Shown here: piece by piece, positions 8,815-17,872 of the stretch | Numbering within the stretch: the first letter of the stretch is position 1 | Layout of the letters: each line of letters starts with the position of its first letter | NCBI RefSeq assembly: GCF_900188435.1 | Contig: NZ_FYFA01000001.1 | Span: 2,294,001 to 2,358,000 of the forward strand | DNA length: 64,000 nucleotides | Direction of reading: 5' to 3' | Origin: Marinobacter sp. es.048 | Lineage (GTDB): Bacteria; Pseudomonadota; Gammaproteobacteria; Pseudomonadales; Oleiphilaceae | Notes under the pieces: model-generated | Told to the model about the DNA's origin: nothing | What the model saw: the letters and a program-made list of their open reading frames with translations, nothing else | Database searches by the model: none | Made by a program: the position numbers and the translations under genes

Positions 8815-9912
8815 ATGCAGGTTCTAAAAGGAACCGGTAGTAGCTTGATGTTAAAACCCATTGTTGTTGGTTCCGGGCTGCTGCTTTTGGCAGCAGCTTC
8901 GGGATGCAGTCTGGTAGAAGACCGCTCCGAGCGTTATGTGAATGCCACAGAAGGGCAGCCGCTTGAACTGCCGGCAACTGCCGACGATTCCCGCTTCAGC
9001 CAGACCATGCCCATCCGTGATGTCCAGCCGGCCGATGCCAGCAAAATGTATCCGTCCGATATACCGCAGCCGCCGGACATGACCTCGGACATCCTGGATG
9101 AAAACTACGTTATTGAAGAGCTTGATGGCCGGCTCTGGCTGTTGGTCAACGATGTGCCCGGAAGAATCTGGCCGGCGGTGAACAGCTACCTGTCCGAGCG
9201 TGGTCTCGGTGTTGGCTTTGATAGTCCTCAACTGGGCATCCTGCAGACGGAACTTGCCAACTTCAGCAAGCGAGCCCGGGATCTGGTGGAGCTTTCCGAT
9301 AATCCGTCTGCAGGCGAACAGAAAGTGGTGCTGCAGGTGCGTATGGCCCCCGGCGTTCGCCGAAAGACCACCGAAGTGCAGGTGCGCAAACTGGAAGTGC
9401 CGGATCAGCCGGAGGAGTTGATCCCGTGGGCCGGTGTATCCGATCCCTCGGAGCAGGCGCTGGAACTGCAGAGGCGCCTGCTGTCCGACCTGGGCGATTT
9501 TCTCAGGGCCCGGGAGGAAACGAAGTCTTTTTCCCGCGCTGCATCCGGTATGGTCAGCGATCCGCTCGTTCGCCTGATCTCGGAAAATGATAAGGCGGTC
9601 GCGATCCGCATGGAGCTTGATTACGGTCGCTCCTGGGCGGAAGTAAGCCGGGCGCTCACTGATTCCGGCATTCCAGTTGTCGATCTAAACCGCAGTGAAG
9701 GCTGGTTCCATGTTGATTTCCGCACCGAAGACGAGCGGGATCCAGGCTGGTTCAGCTGGTTCAGCGACAAGGAAGCACCCCAGCATACCCACACAGTCAG
9801 CCTCAGCCAGCAGAGCGACGCCATTGTCATCTCTGCCGAGGAGGTTCCGGGTTACACAGGCAGCCGCACGATGCCGGATCTGCTCGCGCAACTGTTCGAT
9901 TACCTATACTGA
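8815..9912 (+). CDS. bamC: Outer membrane assembly lipoprotein BamC
   Basis: A 365-residue lipoprotein of the BAM complex. The chosen ATG at 8815 follows CGGAG at good spacing; an ATG at 8848 is an alternative. Both keep the lipobox (LAAASGC). An unstructured lid segment with many prolines (about residues 50-85, IPQPPDM) binds BamD in the family, and two helix-grip domains follow. It lies directly after dapA. A strong hairpin separates it from purC. Confidence 0.9.
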   Translation: MQVLKGTGSSLMLKPIVVGSGLLLLAAASGCSLVEDRSERYVNATEGQPLELPATADDSRFSQTMPIRDVQPADASKMYPSDIPQPPDMTSDILDENYVIEELDGRLWLLVNDVPGRIWPAVNSYLSERGLGVGFDSPQLGILQTELANFSKRARDLVELSDNPSAGEQKVVLQVRMAPGVRRKTTEVQVRKLEVPDQPEELIPWAGVSDPSEQALELQRRLLSDLGDFLRAREETKSFSRAASGMVSDPLVRLISENDKAVAIRMELDYGRSWAEVSRALTDSGIPVVDLNRSEGWFHVDFRTEDERDPGWFSWFSDKEAPQHTHTVSLSQQSDAIVISAEEVPGYTGSRTMPDLLAQLFDYLY

Positions 9913-9918
9913 TTCAGA

Positions 9919-9946
9919 GAGCGGCCGCCCAGGGCGGCCGCTTTTC
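9919..9946 (+). terminator. Rho-independent terminator after bamC
   Basis: A perfect GC-rich stem (GCGGCCGCC / GGCGGCCGC) is followed by TTTT. It sits just upstream of the purC ribosome binding site, so it may also attenuate read-through into purC. Confidence 0.85.
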
Positions 9947-9957
9947 GGAGACCCCTA

Positions 9958-10671
9958 ATGGAAAAACGCGAAGAACTTTATGCCGGCAAGGCAAAATCCG
10001 TCTACCGGACTGACAATCCCGACCGGTTTGTGTTGGAGTTCCGTGACGATACATCGGCCTTTGACGGCGAGAAGAAGGAACAGCTCAACCGTAAGGGCAT
10101 GGTGAACAACAAGTTCAATGCTTTTATTATGGAAAAGCTCGAAGCGGCGGGTGTACCGACCCATTTCGAGGGACTGCTGTCTTCCACCGAATCGCTCGTG
10201 AAGAAGTTGGACATGATTCCGGTTGAATGCGTGGTTCGCAACGTTTCCGCCGGCAGCCTCTGCCGCCGCCTAGGAGTCGAAGAAGGGCAGGAGCTCAACC
10301 CGCCCACGTACGAACTGTTTCTGAAAAACGACGCACTCCATGATCCCATGGTCAATGAATCGCTGGCCGTCAGCTTTGGCTGGGCCGCAGCCGATGAGCT
10401 GGATCAGATGAAAGAGCTCACCTACCGTGTAAACGACGTGCTCAAGGCCCTGTTTGAGGAAGCCGGGATGCTGTTGGTGGACTACAAGCTGGAGTTCGGC
10501 CGCAGTGACGGCAAGATTGTGTTGGGTGACGAATTTAGTCCGGACGGTTGCCGTATCTGGGACAAGGAAACCCGCAAGAAGATGGATAAGGATCGCTTCC
10601 GCCAGGGGCTTGGCGACGTTATCGAAACTTACGAAGAAGTCGGGCGCCGTTTGGGAATCCAGTTCGACTGA
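9958..10671 (+). CDS. purC: Phosphoribosylaminoimidazole-succinocarboxamide synthase
   Basis: A 237-residue cytoplasmic SAICAR synthetase that joins CAIR and aspartate in purine synthesis. The conserved N-terminal [12 protein letters not shown], the [14 protein letters not shown] segment and the [15 protein letters not shown] motif are visible, and the length equals that of the standard short PurC. The ATG at 9958 follows a CGGAG site. Confidence 0.96.
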   Translation: MEKREELYAGKAKSVYRTDNPDRFVLEFRDDTSAFDGEKKEQLNRKGMVNNKFNAFIMEKLEAAGVPTHFEGLLSSTESLVKKLDMIPVECVVRNVSAGSLCRRLGVEEGQELNPPTYELFLKNDALHDPMVNESLAVSFGWAAADELDQMKELTYRVNDVLKALFEEAGMLLVDYKLEFGRSDGKIVLGDEFSPDGCRIWDKETRKKMDKDRFRQGLGDVIETYEEVGRRLGIQFD

Positions 10672-10703
10672 TTGAAACTTATAACAAATTCGAAAGGTGT
10701 GTC

Positions 10704-11432
10704 ATGCGTAAACTGGTGCTTGCTGTAGGTGGTTCACTGATCCTGGTGGCGCCTCTGTCACAGGCAGAGGTGGTTGGTCTGGGTGCCAGCGTAAGTTACT
10801 GGGACTCTGATCTTTCCGGCAAGGCTACCACCAATAACGACGTTGTTGATGTGGAAAACGAGCTGAATCTGGATAGCGATTCCAATGCCAATGCCTCGCT
10901 GTATCTGGAGCATCCGGTGCCAGTGTTGCCCAATATTCGGTTGAACTACACCTTGGTTGAACAAAGTGGTCGAGGTGATGTAGGTCTTGCTGGCTTCGAT
11001 GGCGTTACCGGTGATGTCCAGTCCGATCTGGATCTGGAACAGTTGGACCTGACCCTGTATTACGAAGTGCTTGATAACTGGGTAAATCTTGACCTTGGCC
11101 TGACCGCCCGGGATTTGGCGGGCGACCTGATCGTGCGGCAAGCGAATGGGTTGGCCACTAGCGAAACGAGCATTGATGGCGTTATCCCCATGGGCTACCT
11201 GGCGGCCCGTTTTGATCTGCCGTTAACCGGTGTATCAGTCGGCGCAGAAGGCAACTTCATCAGCTTCGATGGCGACTCGCTGCACGATTTCAACGCCTAC
11301 GGCCAGTATGAAATCTCGCTCATCCAGTTTCGTGCGGGCTACCGTCAGATGTCCATTGATTATGAAGACGACAACGATCGCCTTGATGTCGAGATTGGCG
11401 GACCGTTTGTGAGTGCTGGCGTGTCCTTCTGA
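10704..11432 (+). CDS. Outer-membrane beta-barrel protein (TIGR04219-like)
   Basis: A 242-residue exported protein with a signal peptide cleaved near SQA/EV. The mature part is a run of alternating beta strands starting [17 protein letters not shown] and ending in an aromatic C-terminal strand (FVSAGVSF), as expected for an 8-10 stranded outer-membrane barrel. The WDSDLSG start resembles the uncharacterised TIGR04219 family. No substrate can be inferred. It stands between purC and a sugar-nucleotide epimerase gene. Confidence 0.7.
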   Translation: MRKLVLAVGGSLILVAPLSQAEVVGLGASVSYWDSDLSGKATTNNDVVDVENELNLDSDSNANASLYLEHPVPVLPNIRLNYTLVEQSGRGDVGLAGFDGVTGDVQSDLDLEQLDLTLYYEVLDNWVNLDLGLTARDLAGDLIVRQANGLATSETSIDGVIPMGYLAARFDLPLTGVSVGAEGNFISFDGDSLHDFNAYGQYEISLIQFRAGYRQMSIDYEDDNDRLDVEIGGPFVSAGVSF

Positions 11433-11460
11433 GGCCGGCATTCTTTCCAGGGAGAGAAAC

Positions 11461-12468
11461 GTGAAGATTCTTGTTACCGGTACAGCCGGTTTTATTGGCT
11501 CACATTTGGCTCATCGCCTGCTTGATCGGGGCGATGAAGTTATTGGCGTTGATAACGTCAACGATTATTACGATGTGAGCCTGAAGGAAGCCCGGCTGAA
11601 ACGTCTGACCGACAAGGCAGGCTTCACGGAGGTCCGTGAGGATGTGGCTGACCGGGCCGCCATGGAAGCGCTTTTCGCCGACCACAAACCGGAGCGGGTA
11701 GTGCATCTGGCGGCTCAGGCCGGTGTCCGGTATTCCATCGAGAATCCTCACGCCTACGTGGACGCCAACCTCGTTGGTTTCATGAACATCCTTGAAGGCT
11801 GCCGGCACAACAAGGTAAAGCACCTCGTTTATGCCTCCAGCAGCTCAGTGTACGGTGCTAACGAGACCATGCCGTTCTCGGTGCACGACAACGTGGATCA
11901 TCCTCTGAGTCTCTATGCAGCCTCCAAGAAGGCCAACGAGCTCATGGCCCACACGTACAGCCATCTGTACAACCTGCCGACCACAGGGCTGCGGTTCTTT
12001 ACCGTCTATGGGCCGTGGGGCCGGCCGGATATGGCGCTGTTTATCTTTACCAAAAAGATCCTCGCCGGCGAGCCGATCGACGTCTTCAACCATGGCCACC
12101 ATCGCCGGGATTTCACCTACATTGATGATATCGTGGAAGGCGTGATCCGGACTCTCGACCATGTCGCTGAGCCTAACGATGCGTGGAGTGGTGAAACGCC
12201 AGACCCGGGCACCAGCAAGGCGCCTTACCGGCTGTACAACATTGGCAGCAACAACCCGGTAGAACTGTCCCGCTTTATCGAAATTATCGAGGAGCGGGTG
12301 GGCAAGAAGGCCGAAAAAAACCTGCTTCCGTTGCAGCCGGGCGACGTTCCGGCCACCTATGCCAATGTCGATGCTCTGATTGACGATGTAGGCTACAAGC
12401 CGGCTACCCCCGTAGAAGAAGGCATTGCCAGATTCGTGGACTGGTATCGAGACTTCTACAACGTATAA
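11461..12468 (+). CDS. NAD-dependent epimerase, UDP-glucuronate 4-epimerase-like
   Basis: A 335-residue extended-SDR enzyme. The GTG at 11461 follows GGGAGAG and places the Rossmann motif [12 protein letters not shown] at the N-terminus. The catalytic Ser is in SSSSVYG and the YxxxK pair in YAASKK. The [17 protein letters not shown] segment is typical of UDP-glucuronate/UDP-N-acetylglucosamine C4 epimerases (CapI-like). The product would feed surface polysaccharide. It is a single gene followed by a hairpin terminator. The exact sugar is inferred only. Confidence 0.85.
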   Translation: MKILVTGTAGFIGSHLAHRLLDRGDEVIGVDNVNDYYDVSLKEARLKRLTDKAGFTEVREDVADRAAMEALFADHKPERVVHLAAQAGVRYSIENPHAYVDANLVGFMNILEGCRHNKVKHLVYASSSSVYGANETMPFSVHDNVDHPLSLYAASKKANELMAHTYSHLYNLPTTGLRFFTVYGPWGRPDMALFIFTKKILAGEPIDVFNHGHHRRDFTYIDDIVEGVIRTLDHVAEPNDAWSGETPDPGTSKAPYRLYNIGSNNPVELSRFIEIIEERVGKKAEKNLLPLQPGDVPATYANVDALIDDVGYKPATPVEEGIARFVDWYRDFYNV

Positions 12469-12470
12469 AC

Positions 12471-12495
12471 AAGGGCCAGCAACTGCTGGCCCTTC
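12471..12495 (+). terminator. Terminator after epimerase
   Basis: The hairpin AAGGGCCAGC / GCTGGCCCTT with a two-base loop lies immediately after the epimerase stop codon. The following T tract is weak. Confidence 0.75.
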
Positions 12496-12528
12496 TCGTA
12501 TCTGGCACTCAAAAATGGAGCGTTAGCA

Positions 12529-13074
12529 ATGATGGTAGTGTTAAAAAAATGGTTCCTGATTGCCGGGTTTATTGGCCTGGCGGGCTGCACCGGCCTTCCG
12601 GACGACATTGAGCCAGTCACCGGTTTTGAGAGTGACCGCTACCTGGGTACCTGGTATGAAATCGCCCGTCTGGACCATTCCTTTGAGCGAGGCCTGAGCA
12701 ATGTGCGCGCCGAATACAACCGAAACGACGACGGCAGTATCGAGGTGATCAACCGCGGTTATAACGTCGAAAAAGGAAAATGGGAGGAGGCTGACGGCCG
12801 AGCGGTGTTTGTGGAGGATGAAAACACGGGCCACCTGAAGGTGTCTTTCTTCGGGCCCTTTTATGCGTCTTACGTAGTCTTCGAGCTCGACAAGGAAGAA
12901 TACTCCTACGCTTATGTAACCGGATACAACCGTGATTATCTGTGGTTTCTCTCGCGCAGCCCGGAGGTCAGCGAGGAGGCAATCGAAGTGTTCAAGGATC
13001 GGGCCAGGGCAGAGGGCTTTGATCTGGAAGAGTTGATTCTTGTGGAGCAGGAGAAAAGCAGCCCAGAGAATTGA
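12529..13074 (+). CDS. blc: Outer-membrane lipoprotein lipocalin Blc
   Basis: A 181-residue lipocalin anchored to the outer membrane by a lipobox (GLAGCTG, Cys about residue 20). The first strand has the family GTWYEIARLDHSFERGL motif, then NRGY and the DYLWFLSRSP segment that closes the barrel. Blc-type lipocalins bind lysophospholipids or fatty acids and are induced by stress in other bacteria. The gene appears monocistronic. Confidence 0.9.
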   Translation: MMVVLKKWFLIAGFIGLAGCTGLPDDIEPVTGFESDRYLGTWYEIARLDHSFERGLSNVRAEYNRNDDGSIEVINRGYNVEKGKWEEADGRAVFVEDENTGHLKVSFFGPFYASYVVFELDKEEYSYAYVTGYNRDYLWFLSRSPEVSEEAIEVFKDRARAEGFDLEELILVEQEKSSPEN

Positions 13075-13094
13075 ATGCCCGCTTGTGCGGGCAT
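13075..13094. terminator. Hairpin between blc and ygiW-like gene
   Basis: The perfect stem ATGCCCGC / GCGGGCAT with loop TTGT sits between two convergent genes and could terminate both. There is no strong T tract. Confidence 0.55.
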
Positions 13095-13139
13095 CGTGAT
13101 TCAAGGGCAGGTTGTTCCTAAACAGTCGCTAACCATTGC

Positions 13140-13475
13140 TCAGTCGTACCTGTGTGAGAACTCCACATCGGTGCCGTCCTCCCGCGTCAGCATTCGGGCA
13201 TAGATCTCACGGGAACCAATGCCATCGTCGACAAAGCCTTGCACGCGCACGCGCTCTCCGGCGTTCACAGGTACCCAGTTGGGCCCCACATACACCCCCA
13301 CTGACCCGGTATCATCAGCAAGCCTGAATTCATCCTCGTCAAGAATTCTCTCGACAATACCCTCAACCGAAACCATAGTACCCCGCTGCAGGTCGGCCAG
13401 CGGTGTCATGGGTTCAGCTTTGACGGAAGAAACAGAAACAAAAGCCACCATCACTGCCAATGCAAACATTTTCAT
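13140..13475 (-). CDS. YgiW/YdeI-family periplasmic OB-fold protein
   Basis: A 111-residue exported BOF-family protein. I chose the ATG at 13475 because it begins the signal peptide (MKMFALAVMVAF, cleavage near VKA/EP) and has AAGGTGAT upstream. The mature part is a single OB-fold: TMVSVEGIVERI, EFRLADDTGSVGVYVG, GERVRVQGFVDD. YgiW proteins are linked to peroxide and biofilm stress and in E. coli lie beside qseBC. Here the gene lies close to a QseBC-like pair on the same strand, which repeats that association. Confidence 0.82.
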   Translation of the reverse strand: MKMFALAVMVAFVSVSSVKAEPMTPLADLQRGTMVSVEGIVERILDEDEFRLADDTGSVGVYVGPNWVPVNAGERVRVQGFVDDGIGSREIYARMLTREDGTDVEFSHRYD

Positions 13476-13553
13476 AGGATCACCTTTTTCACTCAAACCC
13501 AATAAAGACTCTCGCTTGATTGTGCAGGTAAGCGGATCAGTCGAACGCCAAGA

Positions 13554-13673
13554 TCAACAGAACAAGAAAACCACACCACTGATGACCAGCCATTTTCTGG
13601 TGACACAGATTTCGATTTCCTCGGCTAACCAGTCGCCGGTCTGTTTGAGATTCAGTTTTCTGACGTCTTTCAT
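13554..13673 (-). CDS. 39-residue small membrane-anchored protein
   Basis: A short reading frame with an AAAGGAG ribosome binding site nine bases before its ATG. The protein has a charged N-terminal part (MKDVRKLNLKQTGDW), then an acidic stretch and a hydrophobic C-terminal segment (WLVISGVVFLFC) long enough for one short membrane helix. I do not recognise the family. It lies between the kinase gene and the ygiW-like gene in the same orientation, so it may be a small regulator or partner of the two-component system. The strong start site is the main evidence that it is real. Confidence 0.55.
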   Translation of the reverse strand: MKDVRKLNLKQTGDWLAEEIEICVTRKWLVISGVVFLFC

Positions 13674-13764
13674 AGAATGCTCCTTTTGCTGATAGAGACC
13701 CTGTTTGTGTCTCAAAGCAAGATTACCGCCCGAACCTGACGGTAGCCTGACGGGGAGCGAATAT

Positions 13765-15098
13765 TCAGGCAGAGAGGTAGGAAAGGGAAAACCGGGCATC
13801 GCCGGACTCGCGGTTTGCCGCTGTAACTGCCCCGCCTTGTGCTCGCTGGAGCCCGGCAACGATCGCCAGACCAAGGCCCGCGCCCCGGGGGCGCTCCCTC
13901 TCCGCGCCAGAAGAGTTCAAACATTCTGGCCATCGCGGTCGACGACAGTCCCGGCCCTTGATCACACACAGTGATGGTGCTGTCCGGGCTGACGGCTATG
14001 TCTACCTCGCCATGCCCGCCATGGAGAATGGCGTTTTCGATCAGGTTGGTGAGGGCCAGTTCAACGGCGTCAGGGTCGGCCCGGGCAACCACGGGGGCAG
14101 TGGACAGTGACAGGGTAACGCCGTGCTCATAGGCAAAAGGCGCCAGGGCTGCGGTTACCTTGCTGGCGATGTTTTCTAGATTGGCCCGGCAGGTATCCGG
14201 CACGGTGAGCTCATCGGCTCTGGCACAGGCCAATAGCTGGTTGACGGTTCGTGACAGGTGGGTCAGATCGGACCGTAACTGGTCCGGTCCTGACCCGGCA
14301 GGAACTGCATCCAGCCGGGCAAACAGGACCGAAACGGGCGTTCTCAGGGCATGTGCAGCTTCCGCAGTCCGCCGCTTTTCTGAAGCCAGGGGCCTCGTTC
14401 AGGCGCTCCAGGGAGCGGTGGGTTGCGGTCACAAGATCAACGATTTCCCGGGGGAACGCCTGGCCCTGCAACGGCGGAGAAGGGGTGCCGGGCTTTATGC
14501 TGCGCGCCCAACGGGCGGCGTCGACCAAGGGTCTGATGCCGCGGCGGATCATCAGGGCGTTCACCGCTATCAGGATGAGTGCCGTCGGTAGAATCGGCAG
14601 CCAGATGTGTGTGACGAACTCGGCAACCAATGCCTGCCTTAAAAGGCCAGCGGGATCGCCGGCCATCACAAAAACAAGCCGAAGATTTTCGTCGCCCGCA
14701 CGGGCGTTATGGGAGACAACCAGCAAACTGCCTTGAGCAGTTTCCTGTCTGGTAAGCCAGTCTTGGGCGAAGGTGCCAGTATCAAGGGCCTCCGTGGGAA
14801 TGAGCTCTCCGTTTTCGGAGTCCAGAACCGTATTATCGGGTTGGATAACGGCGAAAGCATAGTCCTGCGGGTTATCTTCAAAGAGTGCTCTTGTTTGAGA
14901 ATCGATGCGTTCAGCCCCGCTGCCAAGGTCAGTCTCAAGCTGTTCCATGACATGTTCGATGACTTCGCCTTCCAGCGCCTGCCTGTCCGACCCATAATAG
15001 ATACCGACGGCCACGGCATTTACAACCAGTACCACAACGGCAATCCAGACGAGCCGCCCGGTCAGCATACTGGCCAACGGCATCGGATTATCGCTCAT
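13765..15098 (-). pseudogene. QseC-like sensor histidine kinase, two frameshifts
   Basis: The kinase reads as three frames. The N-terminal part has a first membrane helix (about residues 12-34), a periplasmic sensor domain, a second helix and a HAMP-like linker. A one-base gain in the G run at 14389-14392 then breaks the frame just before the phospho-acceptor box (AAHALRTPVSVL). The second frame carries the N box (LTNLIENAILHGG) and the DQGPGLS motif. A second one-base gain in the G run at 13887-13891 precedes the GAGLGLAIV G2 box. Removing one base at each run restores a continuous kinase. Both events are in homopolymers, so sequencing error is a real alternative to true inactivation. It overlaps the regulator by four bases. 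Confidence 0.85.
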
Positions 15099-15772
15099 TC
15101 GTGAGCCTCTTTGACCAGCATCCAGCCAACACCTCGCACGGTTACAATGCAGGCCCGACTCCCGGCAGATGCGAGTGCTCGCCTTAACCGGGAGACGGCC
15201 GCCTCCAGGGCATTGGGGGTAACTTCGTCGTCGATTGCGTAAATGGCATCCTCGAGCACCCGACGTGGTGACACTCGACCACCGGAGCGCAACAGTTGCT
15301 CAAGTACACCCAGCTCACGGCGCCCGAGTATCACCGGCGTATCATCAATCGTCACGGAGCGGGAGACAGTGTCCATACTGATGGGTCCGAACGAGAGCAG
15401 GGCATCAGACCGCTCCCCCGGTCTGCGCAGTACCGCACGGCACCGGGCCAGAAGCTCGGGCATTTCAACGGGCTTCACAATGTAGTCATCGGCGCCGCCA
15501 TCAAGGCCGGCGAGACGGTCTTCGAGCTGATCCCTGGCAGTCAGGATAATGACCGGCGTCCTGCCATCGTTCCATAACGCAGGCAAGACGGCCAGGCCAT
15601 CGTTGTCCGGCAATCCCAGATCCAGAAGGACCAGGGCGTAGGGCGCCTGCTTCCCCAATGCAGTTACCTGCCCTGCGGAGTTGGCATGATCGACCGAAAA
15701 GCCCGCCCGGCAAAGGGCATCCTTGACGGCTTCGGCGAGAGGCGGGTGGTCCTCAACCAGGAGAATACGCAC
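15095..15772 (-). CDS. OmpR-family response regulator, QseB/PmrA-like
   Basis: A 225-residue regulator. The receiver domain has the acidic pocket (VEDH), phospho-acceptor Asp51 in LVLLDLGLPDNDG and the conserved lysine in YIVKPVE. A C-terminal winged-helix DNA-binding domain follows (LGRRELGVLEQLL to TVRGVGWMLV). It is intact and translationally coupled to the kinase by an ATGA overlap. Together with the YgiW-like gene downstream it resembles a QseBC or PmrAB type system. If the kinase is truly broken this is an orphan regulator. Confidence 0.9.
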   Translation of the reverse strand: MRILLVEDHPPLAEAVKDALCRAGFSVDHANSAGQVTALGKQAPYALVLLDLGLPDNDGLAVLPALWNDGRTPVIILTARDQLEDRLAGLDGGADDYIVKPVEMPELLARCRAVLRRPGERSDALLSFGPISMDTVSRSVTIDDTPVILGRRELGVLEQLLRSGGRVSPRRVLEDAIYAIDDEVTPNALEAAVSRLRRALASAGSRACIVTVRGVGWMLVKEAHE

Positions 15773-15898
15773 AGTCGTGTTCGAATCTTCCTTTGTAGGT
15801 AAAAGCTATCAGGCCGGAATACCGTGATTTTTTCAAGCTGCGGGTGAGCAAAGTTAGGGGATGCTACTCAGGCAAAAAAAGCCTGACTATCTGTAAAG

Positions 15899-16940
15899 AT
15901 CCCTGTTTTAGTTGCTTCGCTGATTAGAGTTTCCCGCCCGTTGTTGTTTGGTCCTCGCACTACACCACCAGCTGACCTTGGGTTTCAGAAATGCAAGTCC
16001 TAGAGGGCTGCGAAAAACGACACCAAACTGCGTCATTTTTTCCTGAAGCGATATCAGGAGAACGCCAAGTGGCGTTGAAGGTGCTAAATCAACCTCAACC
16101 AGAGATGTGAAGAACGCTAAACGGCGTCGTCTAGGCAAGCCGTTACAACCAAAGGGAGCCGGCAACAGCCCAACATACACGTCATGAATAAAGGAACGGT
16201 TTACAAAACTTGTACGAGACGAAAAACGCCCCTTCAACGTCCAACATACATTCCTCGTGCAAAGAGTATGTTCAATGTGTGTAAGGAACAGGTAAAACCG
16301 CCACATTCGTCCAAAAAACACCGCTTCTTCAAAGTTCTCTGTTCGAGAACTGTCATAAACTGCTCCGCACCAGAGAGCTGCGTTGTGAACAATACACAGC
16401 AAAAGCAAAGAGATATCTATGTGGGAAAGGGGTGTAAGGAAATGGGCTTTAATCCGAATTGGTTTGAGCAAATGGAGCAAATCCTCGAAGAACAGGAGGC
16501 ACTAATTAAACTGGAAGCACAGACAATGGTGGACAACTTCTGGGCGCAAACTAAGGAGCGAAAGCGGGCGGGAGAGTGCGAGTGTCGCCTTGGGGTAAGG
16601 ATCATAGACCGAGAAGGCTACAAGATCCAGATCGTCTGGTATTGGAAGCGGTGGTTTGGACCGAAGGATGAAAAGGAGCCGTTTAGTAAAGCAATCCCAA
16701 AGGTCGGAACCGTAACAAGTACCCTATGCAACGGTTTTGGGGCTTCGCGAAATGGGAGCAGGAGCTTGCCGAAATGTTCGAAGATGACTTCGCGCGGTTG
16801 CGAGAAGCGAGCGGTGCGATAGCGGATCAACGTAAAGCGATGAAGTGGGGAAAGAAGGTTTATGGGGCGATGGACTATATCGAGACCGCAGTGTCTGAGA
16901 TGGCTGAGCCGGAGCTCTCAGAGGCGTGAGGGGCCTCGGT
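15899..16940 (+). repeat. Inverted-repeat module copy 1 (leader plus MobI-like gene)
   Basis: About 1.04 kb that matches the reverse complement of 28370-29619 by eye over both its non-coding leader and its coding part. The leader (15899-16440) holds several hairpins: AACGCCAAGTGGCGTT, AACGCTAAACGGCGTC and an AAAACGAC / GTCATTTT pair. Compared with copy 2 this leader lacks about 200 bases. A structured leader before a MobI-like gene is the layout of oriT in SXT/R391-type elements, so this may be a decayed transfer origin. Confidence 0.75.
16442..16929 (+). pseudogene. MobI-like mobilization gene, frameshifted
   Basis: A copy of the intact gene at 28370-28867. It starts MGFNPNWFEQMEQILEEQEA and continues in frame to GPKDEKEPFSKAIPK, where one base is missing near 16702 relative to copy 2. 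The frame then resumes as MQRFWGFAKWEQELAEMFED. The pattern of residues (FW early, GVRI, VWYW, KAIPK, WEQEL, then a basic helix) resembles MobI, an accessory protein needed for oriT processing in SXT/R391 elements. That assignment is tentative. Confidence 0.6.
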
Positions 16941-17272
16941 ATGGTTAGATTGGCGTTTGAAGTGTCCGACCAAAGAAAACGGAATTGCTGAGTGGTTCAA
17001 GTTCAGCTGTTTCGCGCGGCCTCTCGCTGTTCTGCAAAGTACCTAAGGTCATCAACGCTAATCGGGCAAGACGGTTCGTCAGGCCAAAACTTTCCGGTAT
17101 CTTGGAATTGCTTGTCAGGGGCGCTTCTTCAGGTGAAGCGCCGGTCTCCTGTAAATGGTAGTGATAGGCAGACATGGCCGCCGAGTGACGCAGGCCCTCC
17201 AAGATTTGTTAATCTGTCACTGTTGCTAGCGGCCACGTTACGACGACAATGCGTCGTTGGTACCCAGAGCCC
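16941..17272. other. Gap without a recognisable gene
   Basis: No reading frame here has convincing coding character, start signal or motif. The stretch separates the frameshifted MobI-like copy from decayed coding sequence further right. Confidence 0.5.
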
Positions 17273-17616
17273 TCATTTTACTGAAATCCGAGATCGAAGC
17301 TCCAGCGAGGAATGCCGGTGACTTTCGACGCTCTGCCATAGCCCATAAGGTTTACTGCTCTCATCCAGGTCTTCAGTAATGGATTCTCGGCAGGTTCTCT
17401 GTTTCAGCTGGCGGACCTCGGAAATCAGGTACGCCCACGCTTCAGCTAAAGCCTTGTTCAAATCACCCCGACATTCGTCGTCAGTAATGAGATCCATAAA
17501 CACATTATGAGCATGGAAGCCCCAGATTGGCCTATGGCCTCGGGTCCGGTATAACTCCTTTGGGAAGTATAGTGTCCGCCCCTTTACTTCCCGCCTCAGA
17601 AACCGGAGGGAAAACC
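17273..17616 (-). pseudogene. Decayed ORF, family unknown
   Basis: An open frame without a good start codon runs from just after a stop at 17617 to a stop at 17273. The sequence looks protein-like (KGRTLYFPKELYRTRGHRP, then GDLNKALAEAWAYLISEVRQ and a Ser-rich tail) but has no ribosome binding site. The most distal candidate starts are GTG 17503 and ATG 17497, which would give about 75 residues. I do not recognise the family. It is best read as the 3-prime part of a damaged gene. Confidence 0.35.
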
Positions 17617-17778
17617 ATCCAGGTCAGCCATTTTATGCGGGTTTGCCTGGTCATGATATTGCAGCGAGGCAGCGAGTTTGGCGGGATGTCCGGCAGTGGT
17701 GCGAACGAGAGGGTATCATGGTCCAGCCATGAACGAATCCATGATTTCGTCGATATCAGGTTGCTCCAGGATGTCCAT
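17596..17778 (-). pseudogene. Small ORF interrupted by an in-frame stop
   Basis: An ATG with GGAGACG upstream begins MDILEQPDIDEIMDSFMAGP. A TGA follows, then the same frame continues for 39 protein-like residues (YPLVRTTAGHPAKLAAS...) to a second stop. It lies just downstream of hipT on the same strand and partly overlaps the neighbouring decayed frame. The family is unknown. It is probably a broken accessory gene of the toxin-antitoxin neighbourhood. Confidence 0.35.
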
Positions 17779-17872
17779 GGGTACGTCTCCATGTCGATTG
17801 ATTTCTGTCGTATGGGCGCCCTGGGAGTGCAGCCGGTTATATCCATTCGTTCATTCGTCATTGAGCATCGGG

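Noticed and set aside
16945-17202. An 85-codon minus-strand frame
   Set aside because: No ribosome binding site, no motif and atypical composition. It is probably chance in decayed DNA.
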